DNA of 64,000 nucleotides from GWE2-42-39 sp942493345 (GCA_942493345.1 OW818695.1:682001-746000), one strand, 5' to 3'; shown: positions 53,679-63,082, numbered from the stretch's first letter. Made by a program: numbers and translations. The notes: a model not told the origin generated them from the sequence alone.

Positions 53679-54158
53679 ATGGAATATTTCGAAACATATC
53701 AATCGCCTATTGGTTTTCTCACAGTATATTCTGATGGAGAATCTATCACGCGTGTTTCTTTTTCCGAAGAAAAACAGCAGGCCGCCCGTTCGTGCCCAGT
53801 TATTGATTTGACAATAAACCAATTGGATGAATATTTTCGGGGAGAACGGCTGGTATTCGATATTCCGCTCCATCACGAAGGAACCGGTTTTCAGGAAAGA
53901 GTATGGAAAGAGCTGGAAAAAATTCCGTTCGGGCAAACCGTTTCGTATACCGATATTGCTATAAAAACCGGCGACGCAAAAAATGTGCGGGCAGTAGGGA
54001 CTGCCAACGGGAAAAACCCGGTTGCTATTATTATTCCGTGTCACCGGGTAATTGGCGCCAACGGGAAACTGACCGGTTACGCCGGAGGACTTTGGCGAAA
54101 GAAATGGTTACTCAATCATGAAGCCAACTTCAATCCTGTAAAAAATACCCTTTTCTGA
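53679..54158 (+). CDS. ogt: Methylated-DNA-[protein]-cysteine S-methyltransferase
   Basis: 159 residues from the ATG at 53679. The acceptor cysteine is Cys121 in the IPCHRVI motif, and the DNA-binding helix-turn-helix has PFGQTVSYTDIA and NVRAVGTANGKNPV. It repairs O6-methylguanine in a suicide reaction. An upstream in-frame ATG (53634) lies within the terminator hairpin of hydA and adds MKSPVLAGLFLYLSV, which is not family sequence, so the downstream start is used. Confidence 0.93.
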   Translation: MEYFETYQSPIGFLTVYSDGESITRVSFSEEKQQAARSCPVIDLTINQLDEYFRGERLVFDIPLHHEGTGFQERVWKELEKIPFGQTVSYTDIAIKTGDAKNVRAVGTANGKNPVAIIIPCHRVIGANGKLTGYAGGLWRKKWLLNHEANFNPVKNTLF

Positions 54159-54522
54159 TTTCTTCCCTGTTCTTTTTGAAGGGAAACAACATCGGAAATA
54201 ATTCTTAATTTTTTTTATTCTGAAAATGCAACCATTATAAATTTTTACTGTCTGTAAAAATAAGGGCTACAATTGAGATGGATTGGCTTTACAGCCAGTG
54301 TCCGGATCAATTAATCAGAAATTTGCGCGCGTCATTGCCGACGTTTTTTCATATAAAATTCTCATGGCTTCTGCCGTGGGGATTTTTGTTTTCAGAATAC
54401 ACAAAATATTAAATTTGAATTTTTTGTTAATTTGTTCGAATAATCCACAAATATCATTCTTTTTCTCGGAAAGATTCTCTAACCTTGCTCCCAATATTCA
54501 GAAAACAGAAAAACAAAAAACG
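54159..54522. other. Intergenic region upstream of a secreted protein gene
   Basis: 364 bp, AT-rich. The frame of the next gene is open from 54283, but the upstream translation has no features of a real N-terminus, while the one at 54523 begins with a signal peptide. No terminator or clear promoter box was found. Confidence 0.4.
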
Positions 54523-55083
54523 ATGAAACGAATTACAGCATTTATTATGCTGAGTGTTATCTGTATACAGATAATGGCTCAGAACAGTCCCAAAGGCTCC
54601 GGGGCTATCAATGCAAAAAACTTATTTGAGCAATTTGAAATTTCAGCAAGTGAAGGCTTTAACCTGCTTGCATCGGAAAAAATCGGAAGTAAAAAACTGT
54701 ACGGAATTGTAGCGATTGGTAATCAATGTTTTAGCGAAGATTACAAATGGGGATTTGGCGTCGGCACGGGAACACAGCTCTTCGAGAAGAAAGATATTTC
54801 GTCCAACCTCGAATTTGTTACTTACCATATCAACGAAAATGAAATCTGGACCGATTCATACAATGGGCTTCAGCAGTTGAAACTGAGTTTCAGTAAAGAT
54901 TTATCGAACCGGTTTAGTGTGTTTGTCGGACCTAGTTTTAACCTGTTGGTGACCCGCAACAAAACAGAATATGTGACCCCCTTCGACAGCACTTTCGCAC
55001 CCTACGAAATTTTTAAAAATACTGGCGACAAATCAACCCTTCGCGGATGGATCGGCCTGACTGCCGGTTTGCGCATTAACTAA
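54523..55083 (+). CDS. Hypothetical secreted beta-rich protein
   Basis: 186 residues with a signal peptide (MKRITAFIMLSVICIQIMAQ). The mature part has alternating strands (EISASEGFNLLASEKIGSKK, SKDLSNRFSVFVGPSFNLLV) and ends GWIGLTAGLRIN, with a terminal pattern that resembles small outer-membrane barrels of Bacteroidota. It is not assigned to a family. It lies between ogt and the convergent hydE, with no obvious functional link to hydrogenase. Confidence 0.6.
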   Translation: MKRITAFIMLSVICIQIMAQNSPKGSGAINAKNLFEQFEISASEGFNLLASEKIGSKKLYGIVAIGNQCFSEDYKWGFGVGTGTQLFEKKDISSNLEFVTYHINENEIWTDSYNGLQQLKLSFSKDLSNRFSVFVGPSFNLLVTRNKTEYVTPFDSTFAPYEIFKNTGDKSTLRGWIGLTAGLRIN

Positions 55084-55103
55084 AAAAAGATAGTAATGGG
55101 AGT

Positions 55104-55140
55104 AAAAAAATCCTCATGATTATTATCTGGGGATTTTTTT
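55104..55140. terminator. Bidirectional terminator between the secreted protein gene and hydE
   Basis: An A-run followed by TCCTC pairs with a GGGGA followed by a T-run (55104-55113 against 55129-55140), with a loop of about 15 bases. It can stop both convergent transcripts. Confidence 0.65.
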
Positions 55141-55179
55141 AATCTTCATCCTCACTCAACTTCTTCCATTCTTCCATTC

Positions 55180-56262
55180 TCAACTTCCTTTCTTGAGAAA
55201 ATGTTTCGAATCGCCCCACTCACCGTAACCAATCTCGCTTCCTGAGATTTCAATCCGGGCCTCGAGGCAGTTTTTGCAGAGCGACGCATCCTCATCAAGG
55301 CACGGTTTGCCTTCGTACAACTGGTATTCTTTCCGGTAATCGCAGGGCGTCAGGTTGGGCATGATGATGTTTGCACCTACTTTTACTGCTTTCTCGCGCC
55401 CCACCGGGTCAATGGCCTGCAAAGCGGTGGCCGCAGCAATATTCATATCGGGCGTCAGGAGCCGCAGGGTGGCAACCATTTTCAGCGCCAGATCGAAACG
55501 CTCCTGCTTGGTTTTTAACAGATGGCGATACTCGTACATAGGCGTGTTTTCATGCTCAACATATGGTCCCATCCCGACCATATCGATATCCATTTTTTTG
55601 AAGAAAAGCAGGTCGTCGGCCAAATGCCCGATGGTTTGAAATGGGAAGCCGATCATCACCCCGGTGCCGGTCTGGTAACCGGTTTCTTTTAAAAGATGCA
55701 GACATTCCAATCGTTTTCCGTAGGAATGATGTTTGTTATCGGGATGAATTTTTTTATACAATTCGGGATTCGACGATTCGATGCGCAGCAAATAGCGGTG
55801 CGCCCCGCTTTCGAACCAGCGCCGGTAGGTTTCACGGCTTTGCTCGCCGCAAGAAAGGGTGATTCCCAGTTCTCCATTCGATAGTTTTTTTATTTCTTTC
55901 AGAAGATGATCGACACGGTTTACAAAGATTGACGACGACAGTTCGCCCGATTGCAACACCACCGATCCAAAACGGTTTTCCCAGGCAAAACGACAGGCTT
56001 CCAAAATCTCGCTATCGGCCAAATCGTAGCGAATTACCTTTTCATTGCTTTTCCGGATTCCGCAGTACAGACAGTCTTTCGAGCAGATATTCGAGAATTC
56101 AACCAATCCGCGGAAATACACTTTGTTGCCAATGGTTTCCCGTTTCACCTGATTGGCCTTTTCAAAAAGCAGTACCCGCTCTTCGTTTTCAGCGCTGAGC
56201 AAACGAACCAGGTCTTCCCGTTGAAAACTGGCCTGTTGGATTATTTCCTGAAATGGTTTCAT
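55180..56262 (-). CDS. hydE: [FeFe] hydrogenase H-cluster radical SAM maturase HydE
   Basis: 360 residues, typical HydE length. The radical SAM motif is CX3CX2C with Cys60, Cys64 and Cys67 (CSKDCLYCGIR), followed by SGELSSSIFVNRVDHLLKEI and GVMIGFPFQTIGHLADDLLF, and then the MGPYVEHENTPMYEYRHL block. HydE acts with HydG and HydF to build the diiron subcluster of [FeFe] hydrogenase, so it serves HydA encoded 1.6 kb away. HydF and HydG are not in the window. Related BioB/ThiH-like enzymes are excluded by the length and the specific blocks. Confidence 0.92.
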   Translation of the reverse strand: MKPFQEIIQQASFQREDLVRLLSAENEERVLLFEKANQVKRETIGNKVYFRGLVEFSNICSKDCLYCGIRKSNEKVIRYDLADSEILEACRFAWENRFGSVVLQSGELSSSIFVNRVDHLLKEIKKLSNGELGITLSCGEQSRETYRRWFESGAHRYLLRIESSNPELYKKIHPDNKHHSYGKRLECLHLLKETGYQTGTGVMIGFPFQTIGHLADDLLFFKKMDIDMVGMGPYVEHENTPMYEYRHLLKTKQERFDLALKMVATLRLLTPDMNIAAATALQAIDPVGREKAVKVGANIIMPNLTPCDYRKEYQLYEGKPCLDEDASLCKNCLEARIEISGSEIGYGEWGDSKHFLKKGS

Positions 56263-56573
56263 CTGTTACGAAGATAAGAAAATAGTTGCTGACTGAAATA
56301 GAGGAAATTTGGAAAGTCACCCTGAACTTGTCTCAGGGTCTGCCTATTCAATGTACCTTTCCTCCTTCATCGTGAGATGCTGAAACAACCCCGATTATTC
56401 GGGGCAGCATGACCGGGGGCAGGAATGCAATTATATGAACACCTAAATCGGGTACAATACACTCTGCGTAACTCTGTGGCAAACTCAGTTAAACTCTGTG
56501 GTTAAATATCCCTTTTACCACAGAGAACTACAGAGGAATTTCACAAAAACACGGAGGTTTAAATCATCTGATT
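56263..56573. other. Intergenic region with dispersed short repeats
   Basis: 311 bp between two minus-strand genes with no gene. It contains CCTGAACTTGTCTCAGGGTC (56325-56344), a phrase commonly dispersed in Bacteroidota intergenic DNA, and an inverted pair AACTCTGTGGTT (about 56492) and ACCACAGAGAACT (about 56518). No known regulatory element was identified. Confidence 0.4.
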
Positions 56574-57647
56574 TCACTTAAACACCAAATACCCCGGGGC
56601 AATCCCGACCCGGAAACTATCTTTTAACTCGCCGGCGGATGAATAGCGGTACACCATTCCGTCCTGCCGATGATCGATGGCATCACCAACATACACATCC
56701 GAAGTTGTCGGGTCGATGGCCAGACTGTAAAAACCGCCATACGTGTCGGAATACGGGCTTTCGATAAGAGGAGATTCGGGTAGTTTTGTTGCATCGACCG
56801 GCATTTGCCAGACGTGCAGGTTCAGGAAATAAAGCGTGTCGGCAGTTACATTCATCGTCAGGCCCAACGGATGATTGCCTTTTGCAAAACGCCAGAGCCG
56901 TTCCACTTCAAAAGTCGACGCATCAATTTTTACCAGCGCAGGAGCTTCGAACCCAAAAGGACTGCCGTCGAAACCTCCATCGGTGAGTACCCACAGCTTG
57001 CCGTTTTTATCGAGCGCCATGCTTTTGGGCTGAATTGGCACTTCAATTTCTTCCACCACCCGGTTGGTTTCCGAATCAATTACCAGCACCGTATTGTCAT
57101 ACGACCAGCACGAAACAAACACGTACTTACCCCACTGAACCATCTGCTCGGTGCTGCGCTGCAAAAACTGCGACGATGGTTTCGCCACATCGATATTGCC
57201 AGTCTTTTGAAGGGTCTCAGGATTGATGATCGTTATTTTCGTATTGAACAAGTCGGTGATATACGCTTTTTTAGAACTCACAAAATGAATGTAGCGGGGC
57301 GAACTCAGCCCGGTAATACTGCCTTTAAATTCGGCCGTTTCGGTATCGATCACATAAATTTTCCCGGAATTATTGACCACCACAAATCCCCGGTCGCCGA
57401 AAATATTCATCGACTGCACCACATCGCCCAGCGGTGCGCCGTTCCGGGCCTGGAAAATATGGTTGGTTACTTTTTTCGTGTTCGAATCGTAAAACGACAG
57501 CGAGGCGTTGCCGTACATAAAATTGCCTTCGTTGCAGATAAACACACCCTCTCCGCCTTTAAAATTGAAGAAAACTGTTTCGACCGGTTCTTCGGAACAG
57601 GATGCCATCAGCAGAAATAAGAACAGCGAGAATAACCAACTTCTCAT
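56574..57647 (-). CDS. BtuG-like YncE-type beta-propeller lipoprotein (cobamide capture)
   Basis: 357 residues from the ATG at 57647. MRSWLFSLFLFLLMAS-C is a lipoprotein signal (Cys17). The body is a run of beta-propeller blades (VVVNNSGKIYVIDTETAEFK, KYVFVSCWSYDNTVLVIDSE, LWVLTDGGFDGSP), matching the YncE/DUF5074 group. In Bacteroides the surface lipoprotein BtuG has this fold, binds cobamides very tightly and caps BtuB; that role is inferred here from its place in a riboswitch-controlled operon behind a BtuB-like receptor. A longer in-frame start (57761) would translate a dispersed palindrome (57651-57724), so it is rejected. Confidence 0.8.
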   Translation of the reverse strand: MRSWLFSLFLFLLMASCSEEPVETVFFNFKGGEGVFICNEGNFMYGNASLSFYDSNTKKVTNHIFQARNGAPLGDVVQSMNIFGDRGFVVVNNSGKIYVIDTETAEFKGSITGLSSPRYIHFVSSKKAYITDLFNTKITIINPETLQKTGNIDVAKPSSQFLQRSTEQMVQWGKYVFVSCWSYDNTVLVIDSETNRVVEEIEVPIQPKSMALDKNGKLWVLTDGGFDGSPFGFEAPALVKIDASTFEVERLWRFAKGNHPLGLTMNVTADTLYFLNLHVWQMPVDATKLPESPLIESPYSDTYGGFYSLAIDPTTSDVYVGDAIDHRQDGMVYRYSSAGELKDSFRVGIAPGYLVFK

Positions 57648-57650
57648 CTT

Positions 57651-57724
57651 GTCATTCTGAACGAAGTGAAGAATCTGTTGATAATCGCTATGAACATGAG
57701 ATCCTTCACTTCGTTCAGGATGAC
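57651..57724. repeat. Dispersed palindromic repeat between btuB-like and btuG-like genes
   Basis: Two 26-base arms (57651-57676 and 57699-57724) are complementary except at two positions; each contains GAACGAAGTGAAG or its complement. This is a widely seen Bacteroidota REP type. It lies in the operon leader of the btuG-like gene and would form a strong RNA hairpin in the transcript. Confidence 0.7.
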
Positions 57725-57748
57725 AGAAATTATATTGGTTCTTTTGTT

Positions 57749-59710
57749 TCATCGTTTCCATTCCAGTTGAAGATTAAACGAATAATACCGTCCCGGCATG
57801 GGTCGCCACAAAACGGCCATATAATCGGTATCGAAAATATTTTCCACACGCAACGAAGCATCAGCAACAATCCATTTCAGTAAAAACTTTTTACCGGCAG
57901 TGGCATGCATTAGCCAATACGGAGTCAGCACTTCCTCGAATGCCGACTCATTGTTGTCCGATGTAGTGTAACGTTTGCCGGTGTACGGTGCGCTCGCTTT
58001 CACATACCAGTTGCGGTAATCGAGCTGCGCAAACACATTCGCTTTGTGCTTCGGAATATAAATCAGTTGTTTGCCCCGCGATTTGTCAACCGATTCCACT
58101 GCGTTTTCATTGGTCGACCGGGTGAACGAATAATTGGCATTCACGGCCAGTTTGAACCGGTTGTTCGGATGGTAGCGCCACGAAGAGGAGAACTCCAGTC
58201 CGCGCGAGAATACTTTTTTCAGGTTGGCCGCTTCCCAGTAAAAGGCGCCGTTAGCCGCAGGCCGCCAAATAATCCAGTTGTCAACCAGCGAAGCAAAACC
58301 ATCCAGCTTGATGTCGAAATCAGATTCCTTTTTTGTCCATTTTCTCTGAAGCGCCACGTCCGACGAAAAACCGTCTTCGGGCTTCAATTCAGGGTTTCCG
58401 CCGGGCAGCCAGTATAAATCGTTCAGATTGGGTTTGTGGTAATTGCGGCTCAGGTTGATTTTTAACACTGAAGTTTTATCGAAATCGTAGTCAATGCCCA
58501 GTGAAGGAATAAAAGCAATTAGTTTTTTATCGTACAATTCGGTGCGGAACAGGAACGACACGGCCAATTTTTTACTCAAAAGTGCCCGTACCAAATTCAG
58601 CAGTGAACTTTCGAAACGCGACTCGTTATAGCCGGTTTTTTGTGCGCGATCGTAAATTTCTACTTTGCTGAACGTATTGTTGAGCGACCACTGGAAACTC
58701 AGTTTTTCGCTTGGTTGCCAGTCGAATTTGGTTTGATGGGAGAACATGTTTTCGCGGCTGTCGCTGTCGAAATTCACAAAATTGGCCTCGGTGCTGCTTC
58801 GGAAATAAGTAAGCTGATTGTTTGAGAATCCGGCCATCATTTTCAGTTGATGTTTTTCTGAATACCATTTCCAATCGGCCACCAGCCGAAAGTTTTGGTC
58901 GTCCTGCGTTTCGGTGCGGTTGGTCCCCTCAAACGACATCAGTTGTGGCAAGTCGCGTCCGCTTTTGTAAAACCATCCTTTCATCGATACGAAATGATTT
59001 TGCCCCAAACAGCCGTAAAATTCCTGCAACAAACCCTGTTTTTTGTAGCCTGCGTTCTCCTGAACAGCCTCGCGCTGTGGCAGTACCCCATAATTGTAGT
59101 ACGGAAAATCGTTTCCCGAACGGTCGGAAAATAGTCGGGTTTTTACCTGAAATTTTTCTGTTCCGGCCATCAACCGGATAAATTCTTTGTGCGTTCCGAA
59201 ACTTTCGAGCGTTTGCGAATAACGGATGTTGAGCCGGTTGCTCCAGTCGGCCTTGTTCTCTATCAGGATGCTGCCGCCCAGTGCGCCCGAACCGGCAACC
59301 AGCGAGCTGCCGCCGTGCAGCAGTTCCATATCGTCGATGAAAGACACCGGGAACATCGAAAAATCGATGTCGCCGCGCATGGGCGAATTCACCGCCATGC
59401 CGTTCCACAATACCTGCGTGTGCGAGGGCGCTGTGCCCCGGAACGAAGCAGAAGCTGCCGAACCTCGTCCGTACGACTTGATGAATACCGGGCTGTGTGC
59501 CGACAGCAACTCGGAAATATCAAGCGATTGCAGGGCTTTCAGCACCAGCGTGTCGACTTTGGTTTGCATCACCCCGGCATTTTCGGCTTTGCGATGCCCG
59601 TAAACCGACACTTCCAGAATACGGATAGTGTCGCGGATCGATTGAGCCCGACTGGTTTCAGCATAAAAAACCAGCAGCAAAAGGCAATATTTTATCCATC
59701 GATTTTTCAC
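57749..59710 (-). CDS. TonB-dependent receptor, BtuB-like (cobalamin)
   Basis: 653 residues: signal peptide (WIKYCLLLLVFYAETSRA), a TonB-box-like region (IRILEVSVYG), plug domain (IKSYGRGSAASASFRGTAPS, LLHGGSSLVAGSGALGGSIL) and a beta-barrel ending in the aromatic YYSFNLQLEWKR with the usual terminal pattern. The length is close to E. coli BtuB (614). It imports cobalamin and analogues across the outer membrane, using TonB energy. Cobalamin specificity is inferred from the upstream riboswitch and the BtuG-like neighbour. It lies 7 bp downstream of the surface-protein gene. Confidence 0.88.
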   Translation of the reverse strand: MKNRWIKYCLLLLVFYAETSRAQSIRDTIRILEVSVYGHRKAENAGVMQTKVDTLVLKALQSLDISELLSAHSPVFIKSYGRGSAASASFRGTAPSHTQVLWNGMAVNSPMRGDIDFSMFPVSFIDDMELLHGGSSLVAGSGALGGSILIENKADWSNRLNIRYSQTLESFGTHKEFIRLMAGTEKFQVKTRLFSDRSGNDFPYYNYGVLPQREAVQENAGYKKQGLLQEFYGCLGQNHFVSMKGWFYKSGRDLPQLMSFEGTNRTETQDDQNFRLVADWKWYSEKHQLKMMAGFSNNQLTYFRSSTEANFVNFDSDSRENMFSHQTKFDWQPSEKLSFQWSLNNTFSKVEIYDRAQKTGYNESRFESSLLNLVRALLSKKLAVSFLFRTELYDKKLIAFIPSLGIDYDFDKTSVLKINLSRNYHKPNLNDLYWLPGGNPELKPEDGFSSDVALQRKWTKKESDFDIKLDGFASLVDNWIIWRPAANGAFYWEAANLKKVFSRGLEFSSSWRYHPNNRFKLAVNANYSFTRSTNENAVESVDKSRGKQLIYIPKHKANVFAQLDYRNWYVKASAPYTGKRYTTSDNNESAFEEVLTPYWLMHATAGKKFLLKWIVADASLRVENIFDTDYMAVLWRPMPGRYYSFNLQLEWKR

Positions 59711-59717
59711 CCGGCCG

Positions 59718-62132
59718 CTATTGTTTTATTATTTTTTGCTGAAAAATTCCGACTTCTGAAGTCAGTTTCAGAATGTATATTCCCGGGTTCAGGAACGAAA
59801 CATCCATTGTTCCATTGTTTCGTAGTTGCTGGTGAAGCACCCGGCGACCTGAAAGATCGAGCAGTTCAGCAAAGCCAGTTTGCAAACCGGAATTTATCCG
59901 GATTTGTTTACTGGTTGGATTTGGGTAAACAGTTATTTGCTGTTGCGGAAAATCGTGTGTTCCGGTGGTTCCGGCCACATTCAGTTTCAGCTTGTCAATT
60001 CCTGAAACGGCTATGTAATCGCTGCTTTGAGCAAAACTGAACAACACTTTTCCAAACTCATCGGTTTGTTTGGTTTCGCCCCCTTCAATTTTTACTGAAA
60101 CGCCGCTCATTACATCCGACGAAGCAACCAACACCTGCCGGTCGGCATTCATGTTGCATGTAAATTGCATCCGCTGAATTTCAATCGCTTCATTCTTTTT
60201 GATGCTGTCTTTGTCGGCCATCAATTGGGTGAATTGCCAGTTTACCGAGTTGTCGGGAATATGGTAAATCAGTATTTCGTCGCCGTTATTGATTTCCATT
60301 TTATCGAGCCCGGCAACAACCGTTTGCTGATTGATTTTCACCAACCATGTTTTTTTTGCGGCATCAGTTTCGCGGCTTCCGCCGTAACCGTAATGCAAAG
60401 CGGTGGAACCGTTATCATTTTCAGGAATTCTCCAGATATACAATTGATTGTTCCCTTTTTCGTCGTCGCGGAATTTAAAATCGCCGGAAGTTTGCATCTT
60501 TCTGAAAACTTCGGCCACCACATGCGCTGCCGTAATTTTCGGCGTAGCCTGAAGCGAATAATCGCCGCCCCGGCTGTCGACAAAAGTATTGAGGTCGAAC
60601 AATCCGACCACCATGCTTTGGCGCGAAAACAAAGTTGATGTTTCCGTTTTTACTGAAACAAAAACTTTTTTTGCATCCGACCCGGCAATAACGGTAATCT
60701 GCACCGAATCGTTGATTTCCGGTTTTCCTTCAGCCTGAAAATAAAGCCAGGCCTGTCCTTCTTTCAAAGCCAGCAACCAAGCCTGCCCATCTTCTTCCGT
60801 TATCCTGAAAATATCTGCATTGCCTGAAATCCACTTCCCGGTCATTCCTGCAATTGCATTCCCTTCGTCATCAGTAATTTTTCCGGTGAGCTTCAGTTTA
60901 TCGTTTTTCTGTACCGTTGTGACGGTGAGTTCAATTTTTGCATTTCCTGCAGAAATTATCTTCAGTTCGTGTTCAGCATAAATCGAATGGTCGGAAGTCA
61001 GCCAGACTTTCAGAACAATTGTTCCGGCTTTTAGCGCTGTCAGTTTTCCATTTTCAATTTTTACGGCATCAGCAGGGGTGGCAGTCCATTCGAGGGTTTC
61101 AGCAACCGGTTTTCCTTTCGAAAAAGAATGAGCTTTCAGCGACAAAACATCATTTTTGAAAACACTCTTCGGCAAGTCTTCCATTACCACCATTTGCGTT
61201 TTTCCCTGCGCTATTTGCGGTGCCACATCGCGGATACCGGCAATCTCTGTTGATATTTCGCCGAGCCAACCTGCAATATCGTTCATCCCGGTATAAATGC
61301 GGACGAAATCAATTTTATCGAGATTCATGTAATTCCCATTGGCATCGCGTGCCCACGAAATATCAATGGCATCGCCGCCGCTGCCTTCAATTTCAGTAGT
61401 ATACGGATTGTCGGGCAGGTTTTCGGTCAGCGAAACAGTTTTGGTATTGTCGGCATATCCAAAAGTGCGGTGATGAACCAACACCTGTGTCATCGCCGAC
61501 AAATCGATATTCCCGGTCAATGCTATTCCCGAAAACGTAAGCCGGGAGGTATTCACACCGGGGAAATATGCGCTCATTGGGTAATACGGTTGCTGGTGAA
61601 AACTGTTGGCGCGCAACGTTCCCGATTTTCCGAAGTTATCTGTCCAGTTAATATCGGACACAATTCCGTCGCCCGGATTGGTGTATGTTATTTGATAATT
61701 TGATTTTGTTGTTGAAAAATGGTGGTCGCTTCCGGCAATTTCGTACCAAGTATCGTCGGGCAGACCATTCCCGTTGTCGTCGCGCATTACCTGCACAATA
61801 CCGGCTTCCGACCATGTTGGCGTGGCATTTCCAAAAATGGTAAAGTCAACTCCGTACGGGTTAGCCGGATCATTTTCAATGCTTTGCTCAAAACCAACAA
61901 CGATGTAACCGCCATAGCCGCCCAAACTGACCAGTCCATTCAGCTTTCCAATGATTGATTGTGCTGCGGCAGGCCTTCCGATTTGTTCCGAATTAGTGTA
62001 TTGTCCCGGGGCAGGCAAATACGAATGAATCGTTTTTATAAATTGCCCATGCGCAAACAAACTGACTGACCCCAGCAACGCACATGCAATTAAATTTTTG
62101 ATTGTTTTGCGAATCTTCATTTTTACCATCAT
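59718..62132 (-). CDS. T9SS-exported cell-surface protein of the cobalamin operon
   Basis: 804 residues. After a signal peptide (LIACALLGSVSLFAHG) comes a domain with GLVSLGGYGGYIVVGFEQSI and VDFTIFGNATPTWSEAGIVQ, then Ig-like regions, then a DUF4430/transcobalamin-like segment (INNGDEILIYHIPDNSVNWQ) at about 640-665, and finally a type IX secretion C-terminal domain (ITVYPNPTSKQIRINSG ... LLDLSGRRVLHQQL ... GIYILKL). DUF4430 is related to the cobalamin-binding C-terminal domain of intrinsic factor and transcobalamin. The protein is probably anchored to the outside of the outer membrane and helps capture cobamides; that function is inference. It is the first gene after the riboswitch. ATG codons at 62132, 62129 and 62120 are all possible. 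Confidence 0.82.
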   Translation of the reverse strand: MMVKMKIRKTIKNLIACALLGSVSLFAHGQFIKTIHSYLPAPGQYTNSEQIGRPAAAQSIIGKLNGLVSLGGYGGYIVVGFEQSIENDPANPYGVDFTIFGNATPTWSEAGIVQVMRDDNGNGLPDDTWYEIAGSDHHFSTTKSNYQITYTNPGDGIVSDINWTDNFGKSGTLRANSFHQQPYYPMSAYFPGVNTSRLTFSGIALTGNIDLSAMTQVLVHHRTFGYADNTKTVSLTENLPDNPYTTEIEGSGGDAIDISWARDANGNYMNLDKIDFVRIYTGMNDIAGWLGEISTEIAGIRDVAPQIAQGKTQMVVMEDLPKSVFKNDVLSLKAHSFSKGKPVAETLEWTATPADAVKIENGKLTALKAGTIVLKVWLTSDHSIYAEHELKIISAGNAKIELTVTTVQKNDKLKLTGKITDDEGNAIAGMTGKWISGNADIFRITEEDGQAWLLALKEGQAWLYFQAEGKPEINDSVQITVIAGSDAKKVFVSVKTETSTLFSRQSMVVGLFDLNTFVDSRGGDYSLQATPKITAAHVVAEVFRKMQTSGDFKFRDDEKGNNQLYIWRIPENDNGSTALHYGYGGSRETDAAKKTWLVKINQQTVVAGLDKMEINNGDEILIYHIPDNSVNWQFTQLMADKDSIKKNEAIEIQRMQFTCNMNADRQVLVASSDVMSGVSVKIEGGETKQTDEFGKVLFSFAQSSDYIAVSGIDKLKLNVAGTTGTHDFPQQQITVYPNPTSKQIRINSGLQTGFAELLDLSGRRVLHQQLRNNGTMDVSFLNPGIYILKLTSEVGIFQQKIIKQ

Positions 62133-62217
62133 TAAAGTTGATGGATTTCGCAGCTTAGATAGGAAAAACCAGAGCAGTTACTGTTCTTTTGCTTTTTTCC
62201 CGAAAGCTTTAAAACCC

Positions 62218-62392
62218 TTTGTATCCGGCAGGTCTTCTGACTTATCCTACTTTTCACCGCCTTCCCGTTTTGAACGATACAAAACAGTGGCCTGATGGTA
62301 AAAAAATTACGGAATTACAGCAGCGGGAACTGTACCGGATTATCACCGGTTTCCCTATTATCCCAAAACGGGACCAAATACCCCGCAAAGGT
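62218..62392 (-). promoter_or_regulatory. Cobalamin (B12) riboswitch
   Basis: Read on the minus strand, the region has the conserved parts of the AdoCbl-type riboswitch in order: GGGAAACCGGTGATAATCCG and then ACAGTTCCCGCTGCTGTAAT, GCCACTG, GGGAAGGCGG, and the B12 box GTCAGAAGACCTGCCGG. It ends about 85 bases before the first gene and should repress the operon at high cobalamin. This identifies the three downstream genes as a cobamide uptake unit. Confidence 0.95.
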
Positions 62393-62614
62393 AATTATTT
62401 TTTCTGCATGCAATCTTTTTTATTAATTCAAAAAAACGAGGCTGGTGGCATTCATTAGACAACCTAAAAATAGTAGTACAATCAACCCAAATATTCCATT
62501 TATCAACAACTGTATTTTTAAAGTAAATGATGGATGTTTTCAGAAAAAATGCCTTATTTTTGAACGACATTAAGCAACAAAAGCTCGAAAAATCGACATA
62601 AATAATAAAAAAAA

Positions 62615-63082
62615 ATGGCTACGATTACAGTTAATAGCTACGATGAATTTGCCAGTTATCTAGGGAAAGAAATCGGCGTTTCTGAATACCTGAAAGTTAC
62701 CCAGGATTACATCAATAAATTTGCTGATGCGACTTTGGACTGGCAGTGGATACACACCGATCCGGAACGTGCAAAAGTAGAATCGCCGTACAAGGCAACG
62801 ATTGCACACGGGTATTATTCAGTTTCGATGCTAGCCTATTTTTGGATGCAGTTGATGGAAGTAAAAAATACAAAAATGATGATTAATTACGGAATTGAAA
62901 ATATCCGTTTTGGTCAGCCGGTTGTTGTCAACAGCGAAATCAGGGTCCGTGTAAAATTACATTCCATCTCCAATCTACGGGGAATTGCCAAAGTACAACT
63001 CGACATCAGAATGGAAATGAAGGACAGTGCAAAACCAGTTATGACAGGCATTCTGACATTCCTGTATCATTTCGAAAATTAA
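62615..63082 (+). CDS. MaoC family dehydratase (hot-dog fold)
   Basis: 155 residues. The hydratase 2 motif has Asp42 and His47 (LDWQWIHTDPERA), followed by ATIAHGYYSVSMLAYFWMQL, the standard hot-dog helix. MaoC-like enzymes hydrate or dehydrate acyl-CoA or acyl-ACP intermediates, as in R-specific enoyl-CoA hydratases. The substrate is not predicted. The start is set by the MATITVNSYDEFASYLGKEI N-terminus. It is not obviously linked to its neighbours. Confidence 0.88.
   Translation: MATITVNSYDEFASYLGKEIGVSEYLKVTQDYINKFADATLDWQWIHTDPERAKVESPYKATIAHGYYSVSMLAYFWMQLMEVKNTKMMINYGIENIRFGQPVVVNSEIRVRVKLHSISNLRGIAKVQLDIRMEMKDSAKPVMTGILTFLYHFEN

Noticed and set aside
57648..57761. N-terminal extension of the BtuG-like protein (CHPERSEGS and ILHFVQNDK phrases)
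   Set aside because: These residues are the usual translation of a dispersed intergenic palindrome; the lipoprotein signal begins downstream at 57647.
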